Assembly (NCBI GenBank): GCA_016703025.1
Contig: JADJCV010000002.1
Coordinates: forward strand, 1-64,000
From: Candidatus Avedoeria danica
GTDB lineage: Bacteria; Chloroflexota; Anaerolineae; Epilineales; Epilineaceae
Reading direction: 5' to 3'
DNA: 64,000 nucleotides
Shown piece after piece: positions 34,001 to 40,606 of this stretch (position 1 is the stretch's first letter; each line of letters begins with the position of its first letter). Position numbers and translations under genes: made by a program. The notes beneath the pieces are model-generated. The model was given only the letters and a program-made list of their open reading frames with translations, made no database searches and was not told the origin of the DNA.

Positions 34001-34120
34001 GCGCGCGAGACGGCGTGGGTGCGGCACCATCGGCTGGTGGAGCCGATGGAGGTCCTCATCGACGCGCGGAGCGGCGAGGGGGCGGTGGTGAAGGTGGCGA
34101 GGGAGCCGGACGACGAGTGA
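31070..34120 (+). CDS. REC-like domains plus PEP/pyruvate-binding (PPDK-N) protein
   Basis: 1016 residues from ATG 31070; 31076 is possible. The N-terminal third has two receiver-like domains. The first (about 45-180, RRVLLVASLYDSYTLSEG) lacks a clear phospho-acceptor. The second (about 195-355) has IILVEDSVPF, ISDVRFPRGG with the acceptor Asp, and a late Lys in FVNKNSP. From about 455 begins the pyruvate-phosphate-dikinase ATP-binding module: GSGSLGGKGRGLAFTFDLLS, LAVRSSSLLEDS, EFAFLQIRPLVLG. The C-terminus has LLVGPGRWGTADRWLGIPVA and THFFHNMTSLGIGYF. The phospho-His swivelling domain and PEP-binding barrel of true PEP synthase are missing, so catalysis is uncertain. Cytoplasmic. Probably cotranscribed with gdhA, which may hint at energy- or nitrogen-linked signalling. 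Confidence 0.8.
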   Translation: MAMGEDGRSGAIASPGRPAPLPGPAPDLEAIVEAYDVQTSQLQTLLSFRVRRVLLVASLYDSYTLSEGAHLAELIFTTYQSLSLEGPPEITRVSTRARALEALAERPFDIVITIAAVNDVGASDFGRQAKALCADVPVFIMAYDMRELFGIPGGPGAIPHIDGVLLWRGDVRLFLAIIRLLEDSRNAEHDARVGGVRSIILVEDSVPFISSYLPLVFSALTRQTDQLIAQSLNLDQRLLRRRLRPRLLLATTFEEGWALYQASQDHVLAVISDVRFPRGGVDDNEAGLELLRQIRAVDAETPLLLQSSQDRFRADAEVLGAAFVNKNSPTLLNEFNNFMLDRLGFGEFVFRGEDGAEVARAADVDALVGVLPTLPDDVLVGHAKRNGFSNWLMARTEFALASELRTLHVDDFATTGDMRAFLIDRLQQTRDALRRGQVVDFAAARADARDTFVRIGSGSLGGKGRGLAFTFDLLSRGDIARDLPRIRLFVPTTAVLATDVFDAFVGAADLQAFALRESDDHAILARFLETPLPPHVSADLAAFLARADQPLAVRSSSLLEDSHHLPAAGVYPTHMLPNNAATPGERQAALEAAIKHIYAATYFTAAKAYFAATPNRVEDEKMAVVIMQIVGDRYGDVVYPHFSGVAQSHNFYPVRDMRAEEGIATVALGLGKTVVDGGRAVRFSPAHPEWLPQLSLPEDILANAQRTFWALDVTRPASFHNPEPESALVELGLADAERHDTLWPVASVYVPDNDAVYDGLSRPGVRLVTFAPILKHHLLPLCETLQRLLELGTLGMSGPVEIEFAVCLRPSPAPHEFAFLQIRPLVLGTAAQAIDLTAIAPSDAFIACSKALGVGRTVDVTDIVTVRRDVFDRQRTADIALEVAAVNAALQAEGRPYLLVGPGRWGTADRWLGIPVAWRDIAGARVIVECDLAGMPVEPSQGTHFFHNMTSLGIGYFTASERRGALIDWDWLDAQPVARETAWVRHHRLVEPMEVLIDARSGEGAVVKVAREPDDE

Positions 34121-34237
34121 CCCGCGTCCGTTCTTCCCCCCACCGGCCAACGACCATGATTGCCCGTCGCGATGACCCACCGGTAGGGGCATTTTGGCCG
34201 ATGGGGATCTTGCCGATGGGAACGATTCGCGGCGCAG

Positions 34238-34801
34238 CTACCCCCCCGGCCGCCATGCCACGTCGCCCACGCCCGCCCGCGCGTTCGCGTACCGCGCCGC
34301 CATGAACAGGTAGTCGCTCAGCCGGTTGAGATACATGACGACGGGCGGACTGATCGTTTCCCCCGCCTTGGCCGCCGCCAGGACCCGACGTTCGGCGCGC
34401 CGGCAGACCGTGCGCGCCAAGTGGAGCGCACCGGCGAGGGGCGTGCCGCCGGGCAGGATGAACGCCGATAGCGGCGGCAGCGTCGACGTGAGCGCGTCGA
34501 TCTCCCCCTCGAGTTCGGTCGCCCACGCGGGCGGCACGCGCTTCAGCCAGTCGCCCGCCGCGGTGTCCGGTGGTGTGGCGAGGTCGGCGCCGAGATCGAA
34601 CAGGCGGTCCTGGATGTGGCGCAGGGCGGCGACGAGGTCGCCCGGGGCGTCCGCTCCGCCCAGGGCGAGCGCCAGGCCGATCGTGCTGTTCAGCTCGTCG
34701 ACGTCGCCGTAGGCCTCGACCCGCGGGTGGGTCTTGGGGACGCGGTCGCCGCCGAACAGGCCCGTCTCACCTTTGTCGCCGGTCCGGGTATAGATCTTCA
34801 C
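34238..34801 (-). CDS. Cob(I)alamin adenosyltransferase (PduO type)
   Basis: 187 residues; start GTG 34801 gives VKIYTRTGDKGETGLFGGDR, the exact family N-terminus with its ATP-binding loop, so upstream codons are excluded. Further signatures are RVEAYGDVDELNSTIGLAL, LFDLGADLATP, FILPGGTPLAGALHLARTVC, RRAERRV and the C-terminal YLNRLSDYLFMAARYAN. Transfers the adenosyl group of ATP to corrin cobalt to form coenzyme B12, implying a B12-dependent enzyme in the organism. It starts 7 nt after the stop of the upstream gene and is probably cotranscribed with it. Confidence 0.95.
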   Translation of the reverse strand: MKIYTRTGDKGETGLFGGDRVPKTHPRVEAYGDVDELNSTIGLALALGGADAPGDLVAALRHIQDRLFDLGADLATPPDTAAGDWLKRVPPAWATELEGEIDALTSTLPPLSAFILPGGTPLAGALHLARTVCRRAERRVLAAAKAGETISPPVVMYLNRLSDYLFMAARYANARAGVGDVAWRPGG

Positions 34802-34808
34802 GGGACCG

Positions 34809-35972
34809 TCACGTCGCTCGCTTGCGCGGCGTCCGCTTGGCCGCGGGCGTGGCGGGCGTGGCGGGCGTGGCGGGCATGCGCTCGGCATCCTCGATCGCGT
34901 CGAGGAGGATGCGGGCGATCCGCTGCGTCGCGGTGCGGCCGGCGGTCACCGGTGCGGGCGGTGGCGACGCGGGTTCGGGCCGCCCGGTCGCGACCGACGT
35001 GGGGGCGGCGGATGCCGGCGGCGCCGCGTCCAATGCCGCCGTGTCCATCGCGGGGGCGCTTTCGGCGGCCGGCCCGATGTCTGCGGGGCGCATCGCACCC
35101 GCGTCCGTCGATGGGGCGAACGACGTTGGCGGTGCCGCGACCGGCACGTACGCCGCACCGGGCGTTGACGGCGCCGGCGCCGGTGCCACGTCGGCCGGGT
35201 CGACGACGCCGCGGCGCCACGGCGGGGCGAAGATCGTCTCGGGTGTCGACGGCGGCGCGCTCGGGTTGGCCGGCTCGACGGCCGATGGCTGCACGGGGGC
35301 GAAACCGGCCGCTGCGGGTGCTTGGTCGGACCCGGCCGGCGGGGCGAACTGTGCGAACCGGGCGGTCTCGGAGGCGGTCGCCGCGCCGGCGAACGACTCG
35401 CCGAGCGGCTCGGCGATCACGCCCTCCTCGGCCTCGACGGCTGCGGCGGCGGCCGCGGGGTCTTCGGCATCCGTCTGGGGAGCGGGCGGGCCGAGCGGTG
35501 AGAGCTCACGTGAGCCGGCCACGCGGAAGAGGTCGCCGACGGCCCGGGCCGTCGGCAAGCTGTCGGAGCGGACGACGAGCGCCGTGGCGCCTTCGCCGAT
35601 CGCCTGGAGGACCTCGGCCTGGTGGACCTTGGGCACCCGCACCGTCTCCGAGATCGCGCCGAGCGCCCCGCCGACGAGGGCGCCGATGACGGCGCCGAGC
35701 GCGAGGGCCAGCAGCCAGCCGACGGCCTCGGGCGCCAGCGCCGTGCCGGCGTAGTAGCCGAGCGCGGCGCCGATCAACGCACCGGCCACGACGCCGGCCA
35801 TCGGACCGCGGTGGGCGGGCAGGCCGGCCTCGCGCGCCAAGCCGCGCTGCGTGTCGAGGTCCCCGTGCACGACGCTGATCTGATCGAGGTCGAGCGGCGA
35901 CGCCGCCAGCTGGTTCAGCACGCGGCGGGCGGTGTCCAGGTCATCGAACAGGCCGAGGACAACGGTCTTCAT
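34809..35972 (-). CDS. General-stress-protein-like (YflT-type) protein with glycine-zipper helices and long Ala/Pro tail
   Basis: 387 residues. The N-terminal MKTVVLGLFDDLDTARRVLN and DLDQISVVHGDLD resemble the YflT/general stress protein domain. Two glycine-zipper hydrophobic hairpins follow (MAGVVAGALIGAALGYYAGT and ALGAVIGALVGGALGA), then VRVPKVHQAEVLQAIGEG with a conserved look. From about residue 160 to the end the sequence is low-complexity Ala/Pro/Thr with a basic C-terminus and TPATPATPA repeats. No enzyme motif. It lies between mrcA (37 nt upstream) and the adenosyltransferase. Confidence 0.65.
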   Translation of the reverse strand: MKTVVLGLFDDLDTARRVLNQLAASPLDLDQISVVHGDLDTQRGLAREAGLPAHRGPMAGVVAGALIGAALGYYAGTALAPEAVGWLLALALGAVIGALVGGALGAISETVRVPKVHQAEVLQAIGEGATALVVRSDSLPTARAVGDLFRVAGSRELSPLGPPAPQTDAEDPAAAAAAVEAEEGVIAEPLGESFAGAATASETARFAQFAPPAGSDQAPAAAGFAPVQPSAVEPANPSAPPSTPETIFAPPWRRGVVDPADVAPAPAPSTPGAAYVPVAAPPTSFAPSTDAGAMRPADIGPAAESAPAMDTAALDAAPPASAAPTSVATGRPEPASPPPAPVTAGRTATQRIARILLDAIEDAERMPATPATPATPAAKRTPRKRAT

Positions 35973-36009
35973 GACGGTCCTTCCCCTTTGGTCGACGGCA
36001 CACGGCCGG

Positions 36010-39006
36010 TCACGGCGCTGCCCCGATGCGAATCGGGACGCTGTACGGCGGGTCGAGGAAGTTGCCGTCCTTCTTCACGAGCACCAGCCGCACAGTGTAG
36101 TCGCCCGGTGCCAGGCTGGCTGCGTCCAGCACCTCGAGCTGGCCGTCGACGACGGCGGTCGTGTGCGTCTGGCCGAGCGTCATCCACTCCGCGGGCACGA
36201 CGTCGCGCCGGCTGAGCTCGACCTTGAAGTACTCGATCTCGGATGGGTTGAACGTCACGGTGCCGGTCAATACGGTCCGGCCGTCGAGCCGGGTGCCGGG
36301 GACGAGGTTCAGGCGATAGACGCTCTGCGAGTACGCCGTGCGGCCTGTGGCGGTGATGCCGAACGTGGCCGAGATCGGCACGTCGGGCCCGGGCAGCGAC
36401 CCTGGCGCCAGCGCCGCGTCGACGAGCGCCTGGCTGCATACCTCCGACGGCTCGATCGCCGCGAACCCGTTCGTGCGCGCCCACTCGATCGCCCCGGCGC
36501 GCTCCTGCTCCTCGGCCGGCAGCGGCAGAACGGCCACGCCCTGCACCTTGTCCGCCCCAAAACCCGTCACCGCGTCCGGTGCGCACAGCACGGCCGGTGC
36601 CCACTTCAGCGGCTTCTTCTCTGCCTCGGCCTGCGCGATCAGCTCCGGTGGCGGCGGCCCCTGCGGCACGACGACGGCGCCGAGCGTGGCCCAGACGTCG
36701 CCGCCGGCGGCGGGTGCGATGGGCTGGCCGTCGACGCCGAGCGGGGCGGCGGGCGGGGGGGCGGCGCCGTCGACGGGCGCTCCGGGCGCGCTTTGGGCGA
36801 CGGCGTCATCGCCGCCGCCGGCGAACGCCTCGAGGAAGTACTCGCTCTTGTACTCGCGACATGCCGTGCCGAGGTTGTTCAGCGACAGGACGTTGCAGAC
36901 GCTGCGCTCGACGACGTTGTCCGGCTGCTCGAAGCGCGAGACCCACTCGAGACCGAACATCGCCCGCGCCTCTTCGACAACGGCCTTGCGCTCGTCGTCG
37001 AAGAGGATGCCGCGCATGACGGCGCCCCAGATCGGCGCCGCACCGGTCAGGCCGCTCGAGCGGTTCATCGCCGAGTTGTCGCTGTTGCCGGCCCAGACGC
37101 CGACGACGAGGCTCGGGGTGTAGCCGAGCGTCCAGTTGTCTCGATAGTCGTTCGTGGTGCCGGTCTTGGCGGCGGCGGCCACGCCGAGGTAGAGCGGCGA
37201 GCGGCTGCCGAAGGCCGGGGCGCGGGCGTCGTTGTCCGCCAGGAACTGGGTGACGATATAGGCGGCGCCCGGGTCGACGGCGGGCTCGGGCTCGAGGGCC
37301 TTCGTATCGTCCTTCAGGCTGTAGAGGATCTTGCCGGCGGTGTCGGTGATCGTCAGGACGGTGTGCGGCCGGATCAGCTCGCCCATGTTGGCGAGCGTTC
37401 CGTAGGCCGTCGTCAGGTCGAGCAGCGTGACCTCGCCGCCGCCGAGCGTGAGCGAGAGGCCGTAGTCCCACGGGTCGCGCTGCAGGCCGGTGATCCCCAT
37501 CTTGTGCGCCGTCTCGACGGTCAGCTCGACGCCCGCCTTGCCGGCATCGTCCTTGTGGTCCGGGTGGGGGGTGATCCGGTCGAGGACCTTGAGGGCCGGG
37601 ATGTTGTAGGAGTTCGCGAGCGCCGTTCGGAGGCGCACCGGGCCGTGGAACGTGTCGTCGTAGTTCTTGGGCTCGTAGAGCACGCCGTTCGGGTAGAGCT
37701 TCCACGGCACGTCCCAGATCAGCGTCGCGGGCGACATGCCGTTGGCGATGGCGGTCACGAACGTCAGCGGCTTGATGCTCGAGCCGGGCTGGCGCTCCCG
37801 GACGGCCACGTTCACCCGCCCGTCGATCGCGTCGTTCCAGTAGTCGGCGCTGCCGACCATCGCGATGACCTGCCCGGTCCGCGGCTCCATCGCCACGACG
37901 GCGCCGTTCGTCAGGTGCTGCGCCTCGGCCAGCTTGGCGACCTGCTCGGAGACCTCCGCCTGCGCCATTCGCTGCGTCTCGAGGTCGAGCGTCGTGACCA
38001 CGTTCAGCCCGCCGCGGGCCAGCCGGTCCGAGCCGACGAGATCCTCGATGACCTTCTCGACGTGGACGACGAAGTGCGGCGCCTCGAAGCGGTCGTTGTC
38101 CGGCTTGCGGAACGTGAGGTTCGTCTTCATCGCCCGGTCCGCCTCGGCCTGCGTGATCACCTTGCGCTCGGCCATCAGGTTCAGGACGACGCGCTGCCGG
38201 TCCTTCACGCGCTCCTGGACCTCGGGGTCCGGGTCGAGCGGGTCGTAGTAGCGGGGCGCCTGCGGCAGGCCGATGAGGAGCGCAGCCTCGGCCAGGTTCA
38301 GGTCGACGGCGCTCTTGTCGAACACGGTCAGGGCCGCCGCCTCGATGCCGTAGGCCAGATTGCCGTAGTAGATCTCGTTGAGGTACCACTCCAGGATCTG
38401 GTCCTTGCTGTACTGTCGCGTCAGCATGACCGCCAGCACGAGCTCCTTGGCCTTGCGCTTGTAGCTCCGCGCCAGGCGCTCCTCGTTCGTGAAGGCCACG
38501 TGCCGCACGAACTGCTGCGTGATCGTGCTCCCGCCCCCGCCGCTCGACGTCGCCTCGGCGTCGCCGAGCGTGCGTTCCCCGAGCGCCCGAACCTCGCCGA
38601 GCACCGCCCGCGCGATCCCCTCGACGTCGATGCCCGGGTTCCGCTCGAACGTCTCGTCCTCGACGGCGATCGTGCCCTTCACGACGAACGACGCGATCTG
38701 CGCGAGCGGCACGTACGTCCGCCGCCCCTCGCCGATCACCTGCCGCAGCAGCACGCCCTGCCGGTCGAGGATGTTCGTCGTCTCGAACGTCGTGCGCTCC
38801 TCGAGGTTCTGGATGTGCGCCAGATTCTCTCTCAGCTCGCCCGACAGCGTCGCGTACGCGATGCCCGCCGCCGCCAACCCGACGGCCGCGATGGCCGCCG
38901 GCACGCCGGCGACGGCCGCGACGAGCACGCCGAGGCGGCTCTTGCGGGCACGCAGGCGCGTGAGGCGGCGCTCGAGGAGGATGCGCTCGAGGGGGGTGAT
39001 GGACAT
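36010..39006 (-). CDS. mrcA: Penicillin-binding protein 1A (bifunctional glycosyltransferase/transpeptidase)
   Basis: 998 residues from ATG 39006; an ATG at 39024 overlaps the -10 box and is unlikely. Class A PBP for septal and side-wall peptidoglycan. An N-terminal membrane anchor (VLVAAVAGVPAAIAAVGLAA) is followed by a GT51 domain: TIAVEDETFERNPGIDVEGI (catalytic Glu kept, the usual His of EDxxFxxH is Asn), GGGGSTITQQFVRHVAF, LEWYLNEIYYGNLAYGIEAA. The transpeptidase has S-x-x-K in PGSSIKPLTFV, S-x-N in ANSYNIPALKV and KTG in AAAKTGTTNDYRDNW. After about residue 690 comes an extracellular Ala/Pro-rich stretch and a C-terminal beta domain with VQGVAVLPLPAEEQERAG and PGDYTVRLVLVKKDGNFLD. Divergent from mazG, with a mirrored leaderless promoter. 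Confidence 0.93.
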   Translation of the reverse strand: MSITPLERILLERRLTRLRARKSRLGVLVAAVAGVPAAIAAVGLAAAGIAYATLSGELRENLAHIQNLEERTTFETTNILDRQGVLLRQVIGEGRRTYVPLAQIASFVVKGTIAVEDETFERNPGIDVEGIARAVLGEVRALGERTLGDAEATSSGGGGSTITQQFVRHVAFTNEERLARSYKRKAKELVLAVMLTRQYSKDQILEWYLNEIYYGNLAYGIEAAALTVFDKSAVDLNLAEAALLIGLPQAPRYYDPLDPDPEVQERVKDRQRVVLNLMAERKVITQAEADRAMKTNLTFRKPDNDRFEAPHFVVHVEKVIEDLVGSDRLARGGLNVVTTLDLETQRMAQAEVSEQVAKLAEAQHLTNGAVVAMEPRTGQVIAMVGSADYWNDAIDGRVNVAVRERQPGSSIKPLTFVTAIANGMSPATLIWDVPWKLYPNGVLYEPKNYDDTFHGPVRLRTALANSYNIPALKVLDRITPHPDHKDDAGKAGVELTVETAHKMGITGLQRDPWDYGLSLTLGGGEVTLLDLTTAYGTLANMGELIRPHTVLTITDTAGKILYSLKDDTKALEPEPAVDPGAAYIVTQFLADNDARAPAFGSRSPLYLGVAAAAKTGTTNDYRDNWTLGYTPSLVVGVWAGNSDNSAMNRSSGLTGAAPIWGAVMRGILFDDERKAVVEEARAMFGLEWVSRFEQPDNVVERSVCNVLSLNNLGTACREYKSEYFLEAFAGGGDDAVAQSAPGAPVDGAAPPPAAPLGVDGQPIAPAAGGDVWATLGAVVVPQGPPPPELIAQAEAEKKPLKWAPAVLCAPDAVTGFGADKVQGVAVLPLPAEEQERAGAIEWARTNGFAAIEPSEVCSQALVDAALAPGSLPGPDVPISATFGITATGRTAYSQSVYRLNLVPGTRLDGRTVLTGTVTFNPSEIEYFKVELSRRDVVPAEWMTLGQTHTTAVVDGQLEVLDAASLAPGDYTVRLVLVKKDGNFLDPPYSVPIRIGAAP

Positions 39007-39019
39007 GGGGGCGATTATA
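39007..39019 (-). promoter_or_regulatory. mrcA -10 element directly before the start codon (leaderless promoter)
   Basis: On the minus strand TATAAT (39019-39014) is followed by CGCCCCC and then the ATG at 39006, so only 7 nt separate the -10 box from the start codon. Transcription would begin at or beside the A of ATG. No Shine-Dalgarno could fit in such an mRNA. No convincing -35. Confidence 0.65.
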
Positions 39020-39062
39020 CGCATGGGGGATGAGGGGATTGTGGGAGGGGGCGGAGCGCGGG

Positions 39063-39090
39063 GGCATCAACGGCGTCAGCCGTTGATGCC
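39063..39090. promoter_or_regulatory. Perfect 12-bp hairpin centred between divergent mrcA and mazG promoters
   Basis: Arms 39063-39074 (GGCATCAACGGC) and 39079-39090 (GCCGTTGATGCC), loop GTCA. It lies 21 bp upstream of the mazG -10 and 43 bp upstream of the mrcA -10, so a shared operator is more likely than a terminator. A related half-sequence GGCCGTTGATCCCCCC occurs just before hemL (41907-41922). Confidence 0.55.
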
Positions 39091-39111
39091 TTTGATCCCC
39101 CCATCATCGAC

Positions 39112-39124
39112 TAGAATCGCCCCC
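39112..39124 (+). promoter_or_regulatory. mazG -10 element directly before the start codon (leaderless promoter)
   Basis: TAGAAT (39112-39117) followed by CGCCCCC and then GTG at 39125. The arrangement and the 7-nt spacer sequence are identical to those of mrcA on the other strand. Confidence 0.6.
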
Positions 39125-40606
39125 GTGACCACACCCCACCCCTCGATCACCATCCTCGGCCTCGGCCCCGGCTCCCCCGACCACCTCACCCTCGCCGCCG
39201 CCGCCGCCCTCGCCGCCGCCGCCGACGTCCACGTCCGGACGACCCGCTTCCCGGGCGTCGCCGCGATCCCGTCGACCGCGACCGTCATCGCCTGCGACGA
39301 CCTGTACGCCGCCAACGACGCCTTCCCGGACGTCTACGCCGCCATCGCCGCGCGCATCGTCGACGCCGCGGCGCGCGGGCCGGTGGTCTACGCCGTGCCG
39401 GGCGATCCGGCGGTCGGCGAGACGACGGTGGGGCTCGTGCGCCTCCTCGCGGCGGCGCGCGGGATCGACGTCGTCGTGCTGCCCGGCGTCTCGTTCATCG
39501 GGCCGACACTGTCCGCGCTGGGCTGGGACGCCCTCGACGGCGTGCAGGTGGCCGACGCGACCGAGCTTGGGCAGCGGCACCACCCGTCCGTCGACCCGGA
39601 CAAGGCGGCACTCGTCGCCCAGGTGTACAGCCGGATCGTCGCCTCGGACGTGAAGCTCGTCCTCCAGAACCAGTACCCGGACGATCACCCCATATATATC
39701 GTCTCCGGCGCGGGCTCGGCGGCGCCCTCCGTGACGACCGCGACGCTGTCGACGCTCGACCATGCCGAGGCGTTCGACGACGTGACGACGATCGGCGTGC
39801 CGCCGCTGCCGCGGGCGGGGTCGCTGCTCAGCCTGGCCGACGTCATCGCCCACCTGCGCGCGCCGGACGGCTGCCCGTGGGACCGCGAGCAGACGCACGA
39901 GAGCCTGCGGCCTTATCTCCTCGAGGAAGCGTACGAGGCCGTCGCCGCCATCGACGCCGGCGACCCGGAGCTCCTGGCCGAGGAGCTGGGCGACGTCCTC
40001 CTCCAAGTCGTCCTCCACAGCCAGCTGGCCGTCGAGGCCGGCGACTTCAACCTGAGCGACGTGATCCGCCACATCACCGAGAAGCTGATCCGCCGTCATC
40101 CCCACGTGTTCGGCGACGTGCAGGCCGACACGCCGGCCGAGGTGCTGGCGAACTGGGATCAGCTGAAGGCGGCCGAGAAAGCGGCGAAGGCGGCGTCGAT
40201 CGCGGGCGACATCGACGGCGACGTCGGTGGTCCGGTCGACCCGTTTGCCGACATCCCGCCGGCATTGCCCGCCCTCATGCGCGCCCAAGCCGTCCAACGC
40301 AAGAGCGCCAAACTCGCGACCGACGTCGGCCCCACTCCTAACCCTCCCCCAGAATTGGGGGAGGGACAGGCCGGCAAAGCCGGCCAGGGAGGGGGCCCGC
40401 CCACCGCCGTCGATGCCCTCCGCATGGCCGTCGCCGCCCTCGACGACACCACCCCCCGCGCCGAATCCATCGGCCAAGCCCTGTGGGCCGTCGCCGCCCT
40501 CGCCCGCGCCTGGGGCGTGGATGCCGAGACGGCGCTCCGCGACGCGACGGGCGACGTCGAACGCCGCGTCCGTGCGAACCTTTCCTCTCCAGGAGCCGAC
40601 CGATGA
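39125..40606 (+). CDS. mazG: Nucleoside triphosphate pyrophosphohydrolase MazG with N-terminal tetrapyrrole-methylase-like domain
   Basis: 493 residues from GTG 39125. The N-terminal domain (about 1-225) is of the YabN/tetrapyrrole methylase type: ITILGLGPGSPDHLTL, YAVPGDPAVGETTVGLVR, VVVLPGVSFIGPTLSALGWD. The MazG domain follows: LLSLADVIAHLRAPDGCPWD, REQTHESLRPYLLEEAYEAV and ELLAEELGDVLLQVVLHSQL, with the E-E-x-x-E and E-x-x-D metal ligands. A second, weaker MazG half is at the end (SIGQALWAVAALARAWGVDA). Residues about 402-426 (TPNPPPELGEGQ, then AGKAGQGGGP) are encoded by an inserted palindromic DNA element and replace the usual GFDW segment. Removes aberrant nucleotides or ppGpp. The stop overlaps the enolase start (ATGA). 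Confidence 0.9.
   Translation: MTTPHPSITILGLGPGSPDHLTLAAAAALAAAADVHVRTTRFPGVAAIPSTATVIACDDLYAANDAFPDVYAAIAARIVDAAARGPVVYAVPGDPAVGETTVGLVRLLAAARGIDVVVLPGVSFIGPTLSALGWDALDGVQVADATELGQRHHPSVDPDKAALVAQVYSRIVASDVKLVLQNQYPDDHPIYIVSGAGSAAPSVTTATLSTLDHAEAFDDVTTIGVPPLPRAGSLLSLADVIAHLRAPDGCPWDREQTHESLRPYLLEEAYEAVAAIDAGDPELLAEELGDVLLQVVLHSQLAVEAGDFNLSDVIRHITEKLIRRHPHVFGDVQADTPAEVLANWDQLKAAEKAAKAASIAGDIDGDVGGPVDPFADIPPALPALMRAQAVQRKSAKLATDVGPTPNPPPELGEGQAGKAGQGGGPPTAVDALRMAVAALDDTTPRAESIGQALWAVAALARAWGVDAETALRDATGDVERRVRANLSSPGADR
40341..40401. repeat. GC-rich palindromic element, copy D, in frame inside mazG
   Basis: ACCCTCCCCCAGAATTGGGG opens the first hairpin; the second is GGCCGGC-AAA-GCCGGCC, then AGGGAGGGGGCCCGCC. 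It is almost identical to intergenic copy C2 (27580-27640). It keeps the mazG frame open and adds a Pro/Gly-rich stretch of about 20 residues, much like Rickettsia palindromic elements that sit inside genes. Confidence 0.8.
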
